Shown piece by piece: positions 26,820 to 40,527 of a DNA stretch of 64,000 bases. The stretch's first letter is position 1; every line of letters starts with the position of its first letter. The stretch comes from Mageeibacillus indolicus UPII9-5 (GTDB lineage: Bacteria > Bacillota > Clostridia > Saccharofermentanales > Fastidiosipilaceae): NCBI RefSeq assembly GCF_000025225.2, contig NC_013895.2, positions 434,001-498,000 on the forward strand, given 5' to 3'. The translations under genes were made by a program, and so were the position numbers. Under the pieces are notes generated by a model. The model did no database searches and had not been told where the DNA came from. It saw only the letters and a program-made list of their open reading frames with translations.

Positions 26820-29423
26820 ATGGCCACCACAAAAGACAATAACAACTCTCAGCACAACAATGTTGATGCTGTATTCCGTGACAATATTAATAATATAGTT
26901 CCGGTTGATCTGGAACAGGAAATGCGCAAATCATTTATTGACTATGCTATGAGCGTAATTTCTGATAGAGCGTTACCGGACATCCGTGATGGACTTAAGC
27001 CAGTTCATCGCCGTATATTATTTTCGATGTTTTCGCAAGGATTTACGCCTGACAAACCTTATCGTAAATGTGCCACGACCGTCGGGAATGTTCTAGGACA
27101 TTTCCACCCCCACGGCGATGCAGCTGTATATGACTCTATGGTTAGGCTGGCACAGGATTTTTCCATGCGTCATACCATGGTTGACGGCCATGGCAACTTC
27201 GGATCACGCGACGGCGATCCTCCGGCGGCCTACCGGTATACGGAAGCGCGCTTAACTAAAATAGCCGTTGAAATGATGCGCGACATAAATAAAAATACGG
27301 TTGATTTCAAGCCAAACTTTGATGAGCAAGAAATGGAGCCAATCGTTTTACCGTCTAGATTCCCGAACCTGCTTGTCAATGGGTCAACCGGCATCGCTGT
27401 AGGTATGGCAACCGATATTCCGCCCCACAACCTGGGAGAGACAATAGACGCCGTTGTTATGCGGATTAATAATCCTGATTGCGATCTCGAAGATATAATG
27501 GAGATTCTTCCCGGCCCCGATTTCCCGACCGGCGGAACCATACTTGGCCTCAGCGGCATTCGCGAAACCTATCGCACCGGCAAAGGGCGAATCACCGTTC
27601 GTTCAGCGGCATCAATTGAAGACATGCCCAATAATCGCCACAAAATTGTCGTGCACGATTTGCCCTACATGGTCAATAAAGCTAGACTGATCGAAAAGAT
27701 GGCCGATTTAGTCAAAGAAAAGAGGATTGACGGTATCTCCATGATCCGAGATGAATCGGATCGAAACGAAGAAATTCGTATTGTTATTGAGCTTAAACGT
27801 GATGCCAACCCTCAGGTCGTTCTCAACCGGCTATACAAAATGACTCAACTACAAGACAACTTCAATGCAAATATGTTGGCACTTGTACCGGACGCTCAAG
27901 GCCGCTATGAACCGAAAGTTGTTACATTGCTTGATTGCCTCGACCACTATATTGCCCATCAAAAATCTGTTGTACTTCGTAGGACCAAGTTCGATCTCGA
28001 CAAAGCATTGGCTAGACAGCACATTGTTCAAGGCTTGCTCAAGGCCATCGACAATATCGACGAAGTGATTCGGATCATTAGAAGTTCTTCCAACGAAGAA
28101 ACTGCCAAACAAGCTTTGTGCGAACGCTTTGATTTTAGTATACGTCAGGCTCAGCATATCGTGGATATGCGACTCGGTCGACTTACCGCTTTGGAACGTG
28201 AACGCCTTCAAAAAGAATTGGATGAATTAATAGTTAAGATTGAATATTTCAATCGCATAATTAATGAAAGCAGCCTGTTAAATCAAGTCATTTGTGATGA
28301 ATTGACCGATTTAAAAACACGTTACGCTAATAAACGCAGAACAGTTATTGAACCGTATTCACTTGATGAATTCGAGGACGAAGAACTGGTCAAAGAAGAA
28401 GAGGTCGTTATTACTTTAACCCATTTTGGTTATGTTAAACGCCAGCCGGTTGATACCTATCAGCAACAACACCGCGGTGGACGGGGCATCTCCGGCTTAC
28501 AAACACGCGAAGATGATTTCGTCGAAACTCTGGTGACTACTTCCACCCACGACCACCTCCTGTTCTTTACTAATACCGGCCGTGTTTTTCGCCTTAAAGG
28601 TTATCAGATCCCCGAAGCTGGTCGACAGGCCAAGGGACAGGCTATTGTCAACTTGTTGCAACTTGTAGAAGGAGAAAAAGTCAGAACGGTGATTACGGTA
28701 CACGAATTCAACCGCGAAGACTACCTACTAATGGCCACCGCAAGAGGAATGATTAAGAAAACATCCTTGTATGAGTACGCAAATATTCAGAAAAACGGGT
28801 TGATTGCGATTAACCTTCGCCCCGACGATGAAGTCATAGGTGTAAAAGTAAGCCGGTTGCATGAGGAAGTTATTCTGGCGACAGCTGGCGGATATTCGCT
28901 TCGCTTTGACACTAATGATATTCGCAATACCGGCAGAAATACTTTCGGCGTCAGCGGTATAAAGTTGCGTCATTCTGATAAGGTAATTGGAATGGCGGCA
29001 GTTGATGAAGAACGACACTTGCTGGTAATCAGCAAAAACGGCTATGGCAAAAGAAGTGAATTCAATGAATACCGTATTCAAAATCGTGGCGGCAAAGGCC
29101 TTATTACCTACAAACCTACCGAACAAACTGGAGATTTGGCCGGCATCGCCTCGATTAATGATGAAGATGACATCATAATAATAAATGACGCAGGCATAGT
29201 AATACGGGTGGCAACCAAAGAAATTCCTATTTTGAGCCGAGTAACCAAGGGAGTCAGGCTGATGCGTACAGCCGGGCAGATAGTCGATCTGGCTGTAGTT
29301 CAACATGACGACGAACAGCCTAATGAAAAGCCGGATGTGATTCCCGACACAGTGGATCTAGGGCTGTCAGATGGTCAGGTCGCTGAAGGAACTACTTCTG
29401 TACCCGAGACGGATGACGACTGA
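26820..29423 (+). CDS. gyrA: DNA gyrase subunit A
   Basis: The DNA-cutting subunit of gyrase. The start domain reads [24 protein letters not shown]; the active-site tyrosine is Y140 in AYRYTEARL. The C-terminal beta-pinwheel has six blade-like repeats, with a GyrA-box-like [10 protein letters not shown] that distinguishes gyrase from topoisomerase IV. The quinolone region reads [13 protein letters not shown]: alanine (residue 101) replaces the serine common at E. coli position 83, while the aspartate at position 87 is kept. The acidic tail is typical. The AGGAGG upstream supports ATG 26820. gyrB is not in the window. Confidence 0.95.
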   Translation: MATTKDNNNSQHNNVDAVFRDNINNIVPVDLEQEMRKSFIDYAMSVISDRALPDIRDGLKPVHRRILFSMFSQGFTPDKPYRKCATTVGNVLGHFHPHGDAAVYDSMVRLAQDFSMRHTMVDGHGNFGSRDGDPPAAYRYTEARLTKIAVEMMRDINKNTVDFKPNFDEQEMEPIVLPSRFPNLLVNGSTGIAVGMATDIPPHNLGETIDAVVMRINNPDCDLEDIMEILPGPDFPTGGTILGLSGIRETYRTGKGRITVRSAASIEDMPNNRHKIVVHDLPYMVNKARLIEKMADLVKEKRIDGISMIRDESDRNEEIRIVIELKRDANPQVVLNRLYKMTQLQDNFNANMLALVPDAQGRYEPKVVTLLDCLDHYIAHQKSVVLRRTKFDLDKALARQHIVQGLLKAIDNIDEVIRIIRSSSNEETAKQALCERFDFSIRQAQHIVDMRLGRLTALERERLQKELDELIVKIEYFNRIINESSLLNQVICDELTDLKTRYANKRRTVIEPYSLDEFEDEELVKEEEVVITLTHFGYVKRQPVDTYQQQHRGGRGISGLQTREDDFVETLVTTSTHDHLLFFTNTGRVFRLKGYQIPEAGRQAKGQAIVNLLQLVEGEKVRTVITVHEFNREDYLLMATARGMIKKTSLYEYANIQKNGLIAINLRPDDEVIGVKVSRLHEEVILATAGGYSLRFDTNDIRNTGRNTFGVSGIKLRHSDKVIGMAAVDEERHLLVISKNGYGKRSEFNEYRIQNRGGKGLITYKPTEQTGDLAGIASINDEDDIIIINDAGIVIRVATKEIPILSRVTKGVRLMRTAGQIVDLAVVQHDDEQPNEKPDVIPDTVDLGLSDGQVAEGTTSVPETDDD

Positions 29424-29463
29424 CGACTGATGACTGATGACTTGGCCAATAACGATCGATAAG

Positions 29464-29506
29464 AAAAACAGCGGCAAGGTGGTAGATACCAAAGCCGTTG
29501 TTTTTT
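29464..29506 (+). terminator. Bidirectional terminator between gyrA and peptidase
   Basis: AACAGCGGC (29467-29475) pairs with GCCGTTGTT (29494-29502) with one G-U pair, followed by TTTTTT on the + strand. A run of A residues before the stem (29464-29468) gives a T-run for the converging minus-strand gene. Confidence 0.82.
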
Positions 29507-29516
29507 ATTTATGCTG

Positions 29517-30626
29517 TTAGTTTGCCTTACTGATTTCCCAGCAGGCCAAAGCATTCTGCTTTTTCAAAGTACTTATTGACCAAAGCCGAGAGGTGTTTAA
29601 TGGGCTAGCCGGATCGTAAATTATAAAATTTTCTTGATCTGTATAGCCTATGATAGTTATGTAGTGACCTGTAGAGGTAAAATTACCTGGGCCGACATTT
29701 AATATGATCGGATTACCGCGGTTAATTGATTCTCGCCATTTTCCGCTGTCGATAGGTATCCCGCTGGCTAGGCACCCATAATTAACTGCAGCCGATGTAA
29801 TAAAACTTATATCTGTGCCGGAATTGTCGGTACGCAATGAATGTGACAGGACAGCCAAATCATCAGGCATAATGTTCGGATCACCGCTAAGATAACTTAA
29901 AACACCGGCCATGCAGGTTATCCCGCAGCCATAGGTTCCGATAACGCTGCCTGCGTAGCTTTTATAGCCCCAGCGATTGTCCCATTGTAAGTAGTAAGGA
30001 ATGCTAAGACGATGCCCATCCGGCAGATCATGTTTCCCAAGTTGACTCGGACCGGGACGGCAGCTTGCTGATTCTATCTCATCGAGGTCGGCATTCTGTA
30101 ATTTAATATATTGATATACAAAACCGAAAGCCTCATTTTTTGCTGCCAATCGCAACATGCCTGCCGGCAATTGCGATTGATTTTGAACTAGCTCATTAAC
30201 CCTGGTATCATTTTCAGCCATAATAGATAAATTTATTTGCACATTTTCATCGCTGGGATTAAGGTTGAGATCTACCATTCGATTCAGCTGATCTTGTGTT
30301 AATTTTACTTCACCTTTAAACGGTGCGCCAATTTGTGAGCCGGAGTGAAAAAATGTAGAATTTTTTCCTCCATCTTGAGCAAAATTATTATCGTCACAGA
30401 TGTAAAAAGCAGAACGGTGCAATAGGCTGTACAGAGTGTTCCAAAATTTAGGTAGAAAAAAACTGGCCAGAATTAGTAGCGAACAAAATGTAACCAAAAA
30501 CGTTAATGCCGTGATATGCTTGGGCTTTTTTACTTGGGCGGCATGTTTGCGACTTGGATGAAGAATTTTCTGATTGAAAACCGCTGAGCTGTGTTGGGAA
30601 GAACGTTTTAAATTGAAATTATTCAT
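29517..30626 (-). CDS. Membrane-anchored C39-like cysteine peptidase domain protein
   Basis: A 369-residue protein with a basic N-terminus, one membrane segment at about 39-58 and a large outside part. Residues 207-365 form a papain-like C39_2 domain: IPYYLQWDNRWGY, the nucleophile region TYGCGITCMAGVLSYL (C234), then GHYITIIGY (H321) and IIYDPAS (D338). Family members act as secreted peptidases or cell-wall associated enzymes; the substrate is unknown. The region 75-200 has no recognised domain. It is transcribed against gyrA and shares a terminator with it. Confidence 0.8.
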   Translation of the reverse strand: MNNFNLKRSSQHSSAVFNQKILHPSRKHAAQVKKPKHITALTFLVTFCSLLILASFFLPKFWNTLYSLLHRSAFYICDDNNFAQDGGKNSTFFHSGSQIGAPFKGEVKLTQDQLNRMVDLNLNPSDENVQINLSIMAENDTRVNELVQNQSQLPAGMLRLAAKNEAFGFVYQYIKLQNADLDEIESASCRPGPSQLGKHDLPDGHRLSIPYYLQWDNRWGYKSYAGSVIGTYGCGITCMAGVLSYLSGDPNIMPDDLAVLSHSLRTDNSGTDISFITSAAVNYGCLASGIPIDSGKWRESINRGNPIILNVGPGNFTSTGHYITIIGYTDQENFIIYDPASPLNTSRLWSISTLKKQNALACWEISKAN

Positions 30627-31212
30627 ATAATTGACTCCGTTTTGCCTCGGCGAGCGAAAAGCTACAAAAAGGTGAATTTTATTTTATAACAAGTCACAAT
30701 TTAACCTGTGGTTATGATAAAAATTATAATATAACTACCGCAACTAATACGGCTGTTTATTATAAGTAAGTGGAAAAATATTGTCAAGAAATAAAATGAA
30801 AACAAAACACTATGAGCCACCAATGATAATCTCCCGATTTGCCAGGAATCCCCGATTTGCAATAATTCCTGATTTGCAACAGATTATAGATGTAAAATAA
30901 ATTAAAATGGCTACACCAAGAGAGCGGAGAAAAACTGGAGGATAAGGCATGGACATTATGTAAATAGAAAGCACAGGGAAGGCGGAAAAGTAGAAGGCGA
31001 TGGTGAAAAGGATTAGCAAAGGCATGTAGTAAAAGAAAGCTAAAAAGCCATATATAAAAATCTGTGTTAATGAGGAATATAACCGTAAATCTGGAGTAAC
31101 TCAAATGTTGCGCTTAAGAGAGAACGAATTGGCAGACAAATTGATAAATTATAGGAAAACATGAAACGCACGGAAGGAAGGAAAAATGGAGGAGAAAAGG
31201 GCGAAAAAAGTG
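30627..31212. other. Long AT-rich non-coding stretch before rrn operon
   Basis: No convincing gene is present on either strand. The part 30832-30877 has three near-copies of CCCGATTTGC (the third reads CCTGATTTGC). The rest is purine-rich on the + strand. It separates the divergent peptidase gene from the rrn promoter and may hold further rrn promoters or upstream activating sequence, which I cannot assign. Confidence 0.5.
30832..30877 (+). repeat. Three short repeats of TCCCGATTTGC type
   Basis: TCCCGATTTGC at 30832, CCCGATTTGC at 30851 and CCTGATTTGC at 30868 are spaced 18 and 17 bp apart, in a non-coding region. Confidence 0.7.
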
Positions 31213-31241
31213 TTGACAAGGAAGACGAGAAGGGTTATTAT
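31213..31241 (+). promoter_or_regulatory. rrn operon promoter
   Basis: A consensus TTGACA (31213-31218), 17-bp spacer and TATTAT (31236-31241) lie about 130 bp before the 16S gene, the expected strength and position for an rrn promoter. The AT-rich stretch just upstream could act as an UP element. Confidence 0.85.
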
Positions 31242-31272
31242 AGATGAGCGCCTTGCGAGAGCAAGGAACGGA

Positions 31273-31311
31273 CCTTGAAAATTGAATAGTGAAGAACAAA
31301 CAAGCAAAAAC
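31273..31311 (+). other. rrn leader motif and 5' arm of 16S processing stem
   Basis: CCTTGAAAATTGAATAG (31273-31289) is repeated almost exactly in the 16S-23S spacer (33119) and resembles the boxA-region motif of Firmicute rrn leaders. TTGAATAGTGA (31282-31292) and GCAAAAAC (31304-31311) are complementary to TCACTATTCAA and GTTTTTGC downstream of 16S, forming the RNase III-type processing stem of the precursor. Confidence 0.75.
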
Positions 31312-31373
31312 GGACTTTAGTTAATTCTAGAGTAAAAAATAAGTAAACTAAGAGCCAAAAGGCTCTCAAATTT

Positions 31374-32911
<1,538 letters not shown>

Positions 32912-32965
32912 CATGTTGAATAACGATTCAACAGAGTTCAGGTCGATCATCGCAAGATGACAATT

Positions 32966-32988
32966 GTTTTTGCTAACTCACTATTCAA
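32966..32988 (+). other. 3' arm of 16S processing stem
   Basis: GTTTTTGC (32966-32973) and TCACTATTCAA (32978-32988) are exact complements of leader segments at 31304-31311 and 31282-31292. Together they bring the two ends of pre-16S rRNA together. Confidence 0.8.
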
Positions 32989-33017
32989 TCTTCAGGGTCT
33001 GTACCTGAATGCCGTAT

Positions 33018-33093
33018 GGGGGCATAGCTCAGCTGGGAGAGCGCCTGCCTTGCAAGCAGGAGGTCACGAGTTCGATTCTCGTTGTCTCCACCA
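33018..33093 (+). tRNA. tRNA-Ala (TGC)
   Basis: Lies in the 16S-23S spacer. The acceptor GGGGGCA pairs with TGTCTCC, including G-U pairs; the D-arm is AGCTCAGCTGGGAGAGC. The anticodon stem CCTGC/GCAGG encloses CTTGCAA with anticodon TGC, the T-loop is TTCGATT, and an encoded CCA ends the gene. It is the only tRNA in this spacer; tRNA-Ile is absent. Confidence 0.97.
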
Positions 33094-33118
33094 TTGTACG
33101 GCAGCAAGCCGCGATGTA

Positions 33119-33136
33119 CCTTGAAAACTGCATAAG
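33119..33136 (+). promoter_or_regulatory. boxA-like spacer motif
   Basis: CCTTGAAAACTGCATAAG matches the leader motif at 31273 and the conserved spacer motif of Firmicute rrn operons that is linked to antitermination. Confidence 0.55.
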
Positions 33137-33287
33137 AAATAATGACTGAGTAAAAGACATAATGAAGTAAAAAATGGTCTTGCAAATTCAGCAAAAGTAC
33201 TAAAGTACAAGTTGAAAGCGAGTCTGAGGAACTTCATTCATAAGTGTCTGGAACGACGGAAAAAAGAAAAACTTTGAGAACCAATAA

Positions 33288-36183
<2,896 letters not shown>

Positions 36184-36274
36184 ACAAGCACGTTGGTTCA
36201 ACGTTGAACCAGACAGAATGAAGACTCAGACAACTCAGTAGCTTATGCAGTCTTGAGGGTACAACCTCAACAAT

Positions 36275-36391
36275 TCCGGTGGTGATAGCGGAGAGGCCAC
36301 ACCTGTTCCCATTCCGAACACAGTAGTTAAGCTCTCTAGTGCCGAAGATACTTAGCTGGTAACGGCTTGGTAAAATAGGAAGCTGCCGGAT
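36275..36391 (+). rRNA. 5S ribosomal RNA
   Basis: Contains the typical GAGAGGCCACACCTGTTCCC and CCGAACACAGTAGTTAAGCT segments, with terminal stem TCCGG/CCGGA. The length is about 117 nt. It ends the rrn operon just before its terminator. Confidence 0.93.
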
Positions 36392-36396
36392 TATAT

Positions 36397-36430
36397 AAAA
36401 GCTCTTGGCTAATCACCAAGAGCTTTTTTA
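36397..36430 (+). terminator. rrn operon terminator
   Basis: AAAAGCTCTTGG (36397-36408) pairs perfectly with CCAAGAGCTTTT (36416-36427) and runs into a block of six T (36424-36429). It is a strong intrinsic terminator. Confidence 0.93.
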
Positions 36431-36485
36431 ATACTTTCCACACGATTACCAGCATGTTATAATATATTCAAACTAGGAGGTGCTT

Positions 36486-37196
36486 ATGGATCAGAAGATT
36501 CTCGTTGTTGATGACGAGATAAATGTCGTTGATTTGCTTAAGGACAATCTTGAGCGTGAGGGATATCATGTTATAACTGCTTTTGACGGGGTTACTGCAT
36601 ACAATTCTGCTTTGTCTGATAAACCTGATTTGATCCTGCTTGACTGCATGCTTCCGCGTATGAACGGAGTTGATGTATGCAAAAAGATTAGGCAATCTTC
36701 CAGTGTACCGATTATCATGATAACTGCTAAAAGTGAGGAAGTTGATAAAGTAATCGGTCTTGAACTCGGTGCGGATGATTATATAACAAAGCCTTTTAGT
36801 GTTCGTGAAGTTCTAGCTAGGGTCAAAGCGACTTTGCGGAGGATGGGTTTTGTTGATCAGGAACAGGCCATCATTAGTTCGACTATTGAATTTGGTGAAT
36901 TTATCATTGATCTCCGTTCTTTTGAATTGAGGCGTAACGGCTGTGTTATCAATCTTACCTTGCGTGAATTTGAGTTGATAAGTTTTCTTGCCCAGCATCC
37001 TGGCGAAGTTTTTACTCGTGAACAGCTTTTGGAAAGAGTTTGGGGTTACGAGTATTACGGTGATGTACGTACCGTTGATGTAACTGTTCGTAGAACGCGC
37101 GAAAAAATTGAGGGCGATACTCAAAATAACTATAAATATATTTTAACAAGACGTGGGGTTGGATATTATTTTGAAAATCCCGGTGCTACGGAGTAG
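36486..37196 (+). CDS. walR: WalR (YycF)-type response regulator
   Basis: OmpR-family regulator of the essential cell-wall two-component system. The receiver domain has the acidic pair VVDDE, the phosphate acceptor D53 in LILLDCMLPRMNG and the conserved lysine in ITKPFS. The C-terminal winged helix carries LTLREFELISFLAQHPGEVF and WGYEYYGDVRTVDVTVRR, nearly diagnostic for WalR. ATG 36486 follows AGGAGGTG; a GTG at 36480 lies in that site. It is 236 aa, with walK 9 bp downstream. WalR is known to control wall hydrolases in Firmicutes. Confidence 0.92.
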   Translation: MDQKILVVDDEINVVDLLKDNLEREGYHVITAFDGVTAYNSALSDKPDLILLDCMLPRMNGVDVCKKIRQSSSVPIIMITAKSEEVDKVIGLELGADDYITKPFSVREVLARVKATLRRMGFVDQEQAIISSTIEFGEFIIDLRSFELRRNGCVINLTLREFELISFLAQHPGEVFTREQLLERVWGYEYYGDVRTVDVTVRRTREKIEGDTQNNYKYILTRRGVGYYFENPGATE

Positions 37197-37205
37197 GAAT
37201 TTTAC

Positions 37206-39182
37206 ATGCTAAAGCTCTTTTTGTCTCTTCGATTGGGTGACTTTGTTTTTGGTTGGCCTTTTTTGGTAGTAGCCTTTTTGATTGGCCTTTTTTTAGGCTT
37301 TACTGTATTTGGGGTTTGGCTTCTTTTTCATCGAAATGACAGTCAAGTTTCTTTACCTGCAGATGAACATTTGCCGCCTGCGAATCAGGAATCGGGTACG
37401 GATGGTCAAAGTAATACTGGTGATTTAAAGCCTTCCGATTTCGTTGATATTATGGATGATATAGAGTTGGGGACTATTGTTTTTAGCTCTGAAGACATCA
37501 AGCTATATTGTAACAAAACCGCACTTAACATGTTGGGTGACGGCATAAATGAATGCAAAAACTTAAACGAGTTTTTATCTATGTTCGGTACGGATAATGG
37601 GCTTTTGACTGCTTATGTTTTAGGCAAGAGTCTGCCTACAGCCGTTTATTCGCGAGCCGGCAGAAGTTTTACCATATGCATCCATGATATGTTTTCGAAC
37701 TCTGGTGGAATGAGAATTGTTTCTCTTTACGATATTACCCAACGTGAAAATCTTGATAAACAGCGCACATTGTTTGTTTCCAATGTTTCTCATGAGCTGA
37801 AAACGCCGCTGAATACTATCATAACTTATTCTGAAAGTCTGCTTAATTGGAGACTCAAAGAAAAGACCATAGAAGAGGTGACAGGGGATATTCAGCGAAT
37901 TTATTCCGATGGAATTCGCATGAAGAAGTTGGTTGCAAACCTTTCATTATTAAATTCCCTTGACAATAAGGCTATTTGTCCGTTGATGACGGAAATAGAT
38001 CTTGCTCATTTGGTAAAGTATTGTTGTGAAACGATGCAAATAAATGCTAAGGCAAAGGATATAAATCTGGACCTTGCTGTTTCTGGAACTATTCCGTTGG
38101 TCTTCGCCGAGCGTTCTTCTTTGGAAAGAATTATTTTCAATTTAATAGAAAATGCTATTAAATATACCCCCAATACCGGAAGGGTAAGCGTATTTTTAAA
38201 TTCTTTAGGGGAAGAGGTGTTCCTAAAAGTAATTGATACCGGAATAGGTATACCTAAGGAAAGCCTTTCTCTTATTTTTAACAGGTTTTATAGGGTGGAC
38301 AACAGTGGTTCTTCTGTACTTGGTGGAACTGGTTTGGGTTTGTCTATAGCCAAAGAATTGGCGGATTTGCATAACGGAAGAATTACGGTTAGCAGTGCAA
38401 GCAATGCCGGATCGGAATTCACATTATACTTGCCGGTAGCTTACAAGGTTATGGAAGAGGCCATAGCAAAGCGAAAGATTGGACGCTTTGGAGTCCAGTT
38501 GCCGATAATATTTAAGCTTGCGCAGGATTTTATTTGTGAACAAATGGGGGTTCCAAATGATCCAAGTTCTCTGGCAGAAATATCTGACAAGGATGCCGAG
38601 GAATTTTTGCGTCAGTACAAAATTGAATCTGGCGGTGACGGAGTATCAACGGCAGTGGCAAAAGTTGTACCGCAAACTGATTCAACGATCGTTTCCGATA
38701 GCACACGTACTGAGGGAGAACACAATATTGATTCAACTGAAACACGACAGATTGAACTGTCTGAAATAAAGCCGAGTAACCGTGGAAGCAAAGATGAGAA
38801 ATGTGAGGCTCCCTCCAATGCTGAGACTAGCACTTCTTATGAGAATGAATCAAAAGATTTGCCCAATAGTGCGTTGGGGAGTGGGGGTAAAGGTGCAGAT
38901 GAAACCATGGTATTCGGTGTTACGCCGGTTAAGAATCATAAAGGCGATTCCGTCAATAGCTCCGGCTCAGGCAGCGCAAAAGTAGGAAAAGTGGCAAAAG
39001 TAGAAAAAGTAGCAAAAATATCAACAGTATCAGCGGATTCAACCGTCGATAAGGAATATCGTCAGTCTTCTGAAAAAAGCAGTTTTCATGTTGTTGTGAA
39101 ATCTGCCAAGGCAGATAAACATAAGAATGATGGTGAAGCAAATGCCGACTGCCATGAGTCTGAAATGAATCACGATTTATGA
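37206..39182 (+). CDS. walK: WalK-like sensor histidine kinase with long C-terminal tail
   Basis: Kinase partner of WalR. One membrane segment lies near the N-terminus (about 14-38, FGWPFLVVAFLIGLFLGFTVFG); there is no large outside sensor domain. A PAS-like region follows (about 80-180), then HisKA with H196 in SNVSHELKTPLN, and the ATPase domain with N-box LIENAIKYTP, DTGIGIP and GGTGLGLSIAKELA. After the kinase core (~residue 425) there is a ~230-residue tail that is Ser/Glu/Lys-rich and probably disordered, with a (V-x-K)-type repeat. The one-membrane-pass form is like the WalK (VicK) of streptococci. The yycH and yycI regulators are not present; murA follows instead. Confidence 0.88.
   Translation: MLKLFLSLRLGDFVFGWPFLVVAFLIGLFLGFTVFGVWLLFHRNDSQVSLPADEHLPPANQESGTDGQSNTGDLKPSDFVDIMDDIELGTIVFSSEDIKLYCNKTALNMLGDGINECKNLNEFLSMFGTDNGLLTAYVLGKSLPTAVYSRAGRSFTICIHDMFSNSGGMRIVSLYDITQRENLDKQRTLFVSNVSHELKTPLNTIITYSESLLNWRLKEKTIEEVTGDIQRIYSDGIRMKKLVANLSLLNSLDNKAICPLMTEIDLAHLVKYCCETMQINAKAKDINLDLAVSGTIPLVFAERSSLERIIFNLIENAIKYTPNTGRVSVFLNSLGEEVFLKVIDTGIGIPKESLSLIFNRFYRVDNSGSSVLGGTGLGLSIAKELADLHNGRITVSSASNAGSEFTLYLPVAYKVMEEAIAKRKIGRFGVQLPIIFKLAQDFICEQMGVPNDPSSLAEISDKDAEEFLRQYKIESGGDGVSTAVAKVVPQTDSTIVSDSTRTEGEHNIDSTETRQIELSEIKPSNRGSKDEKCEAPSNAETSTSYENESKDLPNSALGSGGKGADETMVFGVTPVKNHKGDSVNSSGSGSAKVGKVAKVEKVAKISTVSADSTVDKEYRQSSEKSSFHVVVKSAKADKHKNDGEANADCHESEMNHDL
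38982..39017 (+). repeat. 9-bp repeats in walK tail
   Basis: Four in-frame units GTAGGAAAA, GTGGCAAAA, GTAGAAAAA and GTAGCAAAA encode VGK/VAK/VEK/VAK in the disordered tail of WalK. Confidence 0.8.
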
Positions 39183-39243
39183 TTTAACAGCTTGCGGCTT
39201 GAAACTCTATTTATTTGCGAATTGACTACGGGAAGGTAATTTG

Positions 39244-40521
39244 ATGAACAATACAGAGACATATGTTGTGACAGGTGGAACCAGGTTGCATGGTACAGTT
39301 GCAGTCAGCGGATCAAAAAATGCAGCGTTGGGAATTGTTGCTGCTGCCATGCTTTTGGACGGTCCGTGTCATATTGAAAACGTGCCAGATATAGCGGATA
39401 TAAAAGTTTTACTTGATATTTGTAAAGGCTTAGGTGCAGGCGTATCTTTCAATGCCGGAGCATTGGATCTTGATCCGACAACGATAAATTCTTTTGAAGC
39501 TGTTAATGAAAAAACGCGTAGTATCCGGGCTTCTTACTACCTGCAAGGTGCTTTGCTTGGTCGGTTCGGTAAAGTAATCATGTCTTTTCCGGGTGGATGT
39601 GATTTCGGTACAAGGCCGATTGATCTGCATAAAAAAGGTTTCGAAGCTATGGGAGCCAAGGTTACGATTGACGATGGCATTTTTGCAATTGAAGGTGGCA
39701 GCAGTTTGCGCGGAGGCAGCATATTTTTTGATCAGGTAAGCGTTGGAGCTACCATTAATTTGATGATTGCCGCCGCTAAGCTTAAAGGAACGACAACTAT
39801 AGAAAACGCTGCCCGTGAGCCGCATATCGTAGATGTAGCAAATTTTTTGAACACTATGGGTGCAAATATTAAAGGGGCTGGTACCGATACTATACGTATA
39901 GTAGGCGTTCCTGTTTTGCCGGGTAATAACACATACTCAATTATCCCTGATCAGATTGAGGCTGGAACATTTATGTTGGCGGCCGCGATGACCAGAGGTG
40001 ATGTTATTGTCACTAATTTAATTCCGCGTCACATGGATCCGTTGACAGCAAAGTTGGTTGAAATGGGTATCGGTATTGAGATCGGCGAATCGTCAATACG
40101 AGTTTATAGTGATAGGCGGCGGCATATTAATCCTGCAGTCTTTAAGACGATGCCTTATCCCGGTTTCCCTACTGATTTACAACCTCAGACAGTGGCACTG
40201 CTGTGTTTGGCGGAAGGTCAGAGCAAGATGTACGAAACTATCTGGGACAATCGTTTTCAATACATTGATGAGCTTAAGAAGATGGGGGCGAATATAACGA
40301 TTTCAGGCAAAGTTGCTTTGATAAGCGGTCCGGCGAAACTTACCGGCGCTTGCGTCAGAGCGCGTGACTTGCGTGCAGGAGCAGCCATGGTTTTGGCGGG
40401 TTTAATAGCTCAAGGGAAAACGGAAATTTATGATATTCACGTCATTCAGCGTGGCTATGAAAATTTTGTTCAGAAATTGATGAAACTTGGTGCGAAAATA
40501 GAGCATCGTCCGGCTGAATAG
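39244..40521 (+). CDS. murA: UDP-N-acetylglucosamine 1-carboxyvinyltransferase
   Basis: First committed step of peptidoglycan synthesis: adds enolpyruvate from PEP to UDP-GlcNAc. It has the start motif VSGSKNAALGIVAAAML, the catalytic loop PGGCDFGTRPIDLH with the fosfomycin-target cysteine present (C119), and ATINLMIAAAKLKG. The 425 aa are normal. ATG 39244 is preferred over the adjacent TTG 39241; GGAAGG is upstream. Its position inside the WalRK operon ties wall synthesis to the wall-sensing system; this placement is unusual compared with Bacillus. Confidence 0.95.
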   Translation: MNNTETYVVTGGTRLHGTVAVSGSKNAALGIVAAAMLLDGPCHIENVPDIADIKVLLDICKGLGAGVSFNAGALDLDPTTINSFEAVNEKTRSIRASYYLQGALLGRFGKVIMSFPGGCDFGTRPIDLHKKGFEAMGAKVTIDDGIFAIEGGSSLRGGSIFFDQVSVGATINLMIAAAKLKGTTTIENAAREPHIVDVANFLNTMGANIKGAGTDTIRIVGVPVLPGNNTYSIIPDQIEAGTFMLAAAMTRGDVIVTNLIPRHMDPLTAKLVEMGIGIEIGESSIRVYSDRRRHINPAVFKTMPYPGFPTDLQPQTVALLCLAEGQSKMYETIWDNRFQYIDELKKMGANITISGKVALISGPAKLTGACVRARDLRAGAAMVLAGLIAQGKTEIYDIHVIQRGYENFVQKLMKLGAKIEHRPAE

Positions 40522-40527
40522 GTAAAG

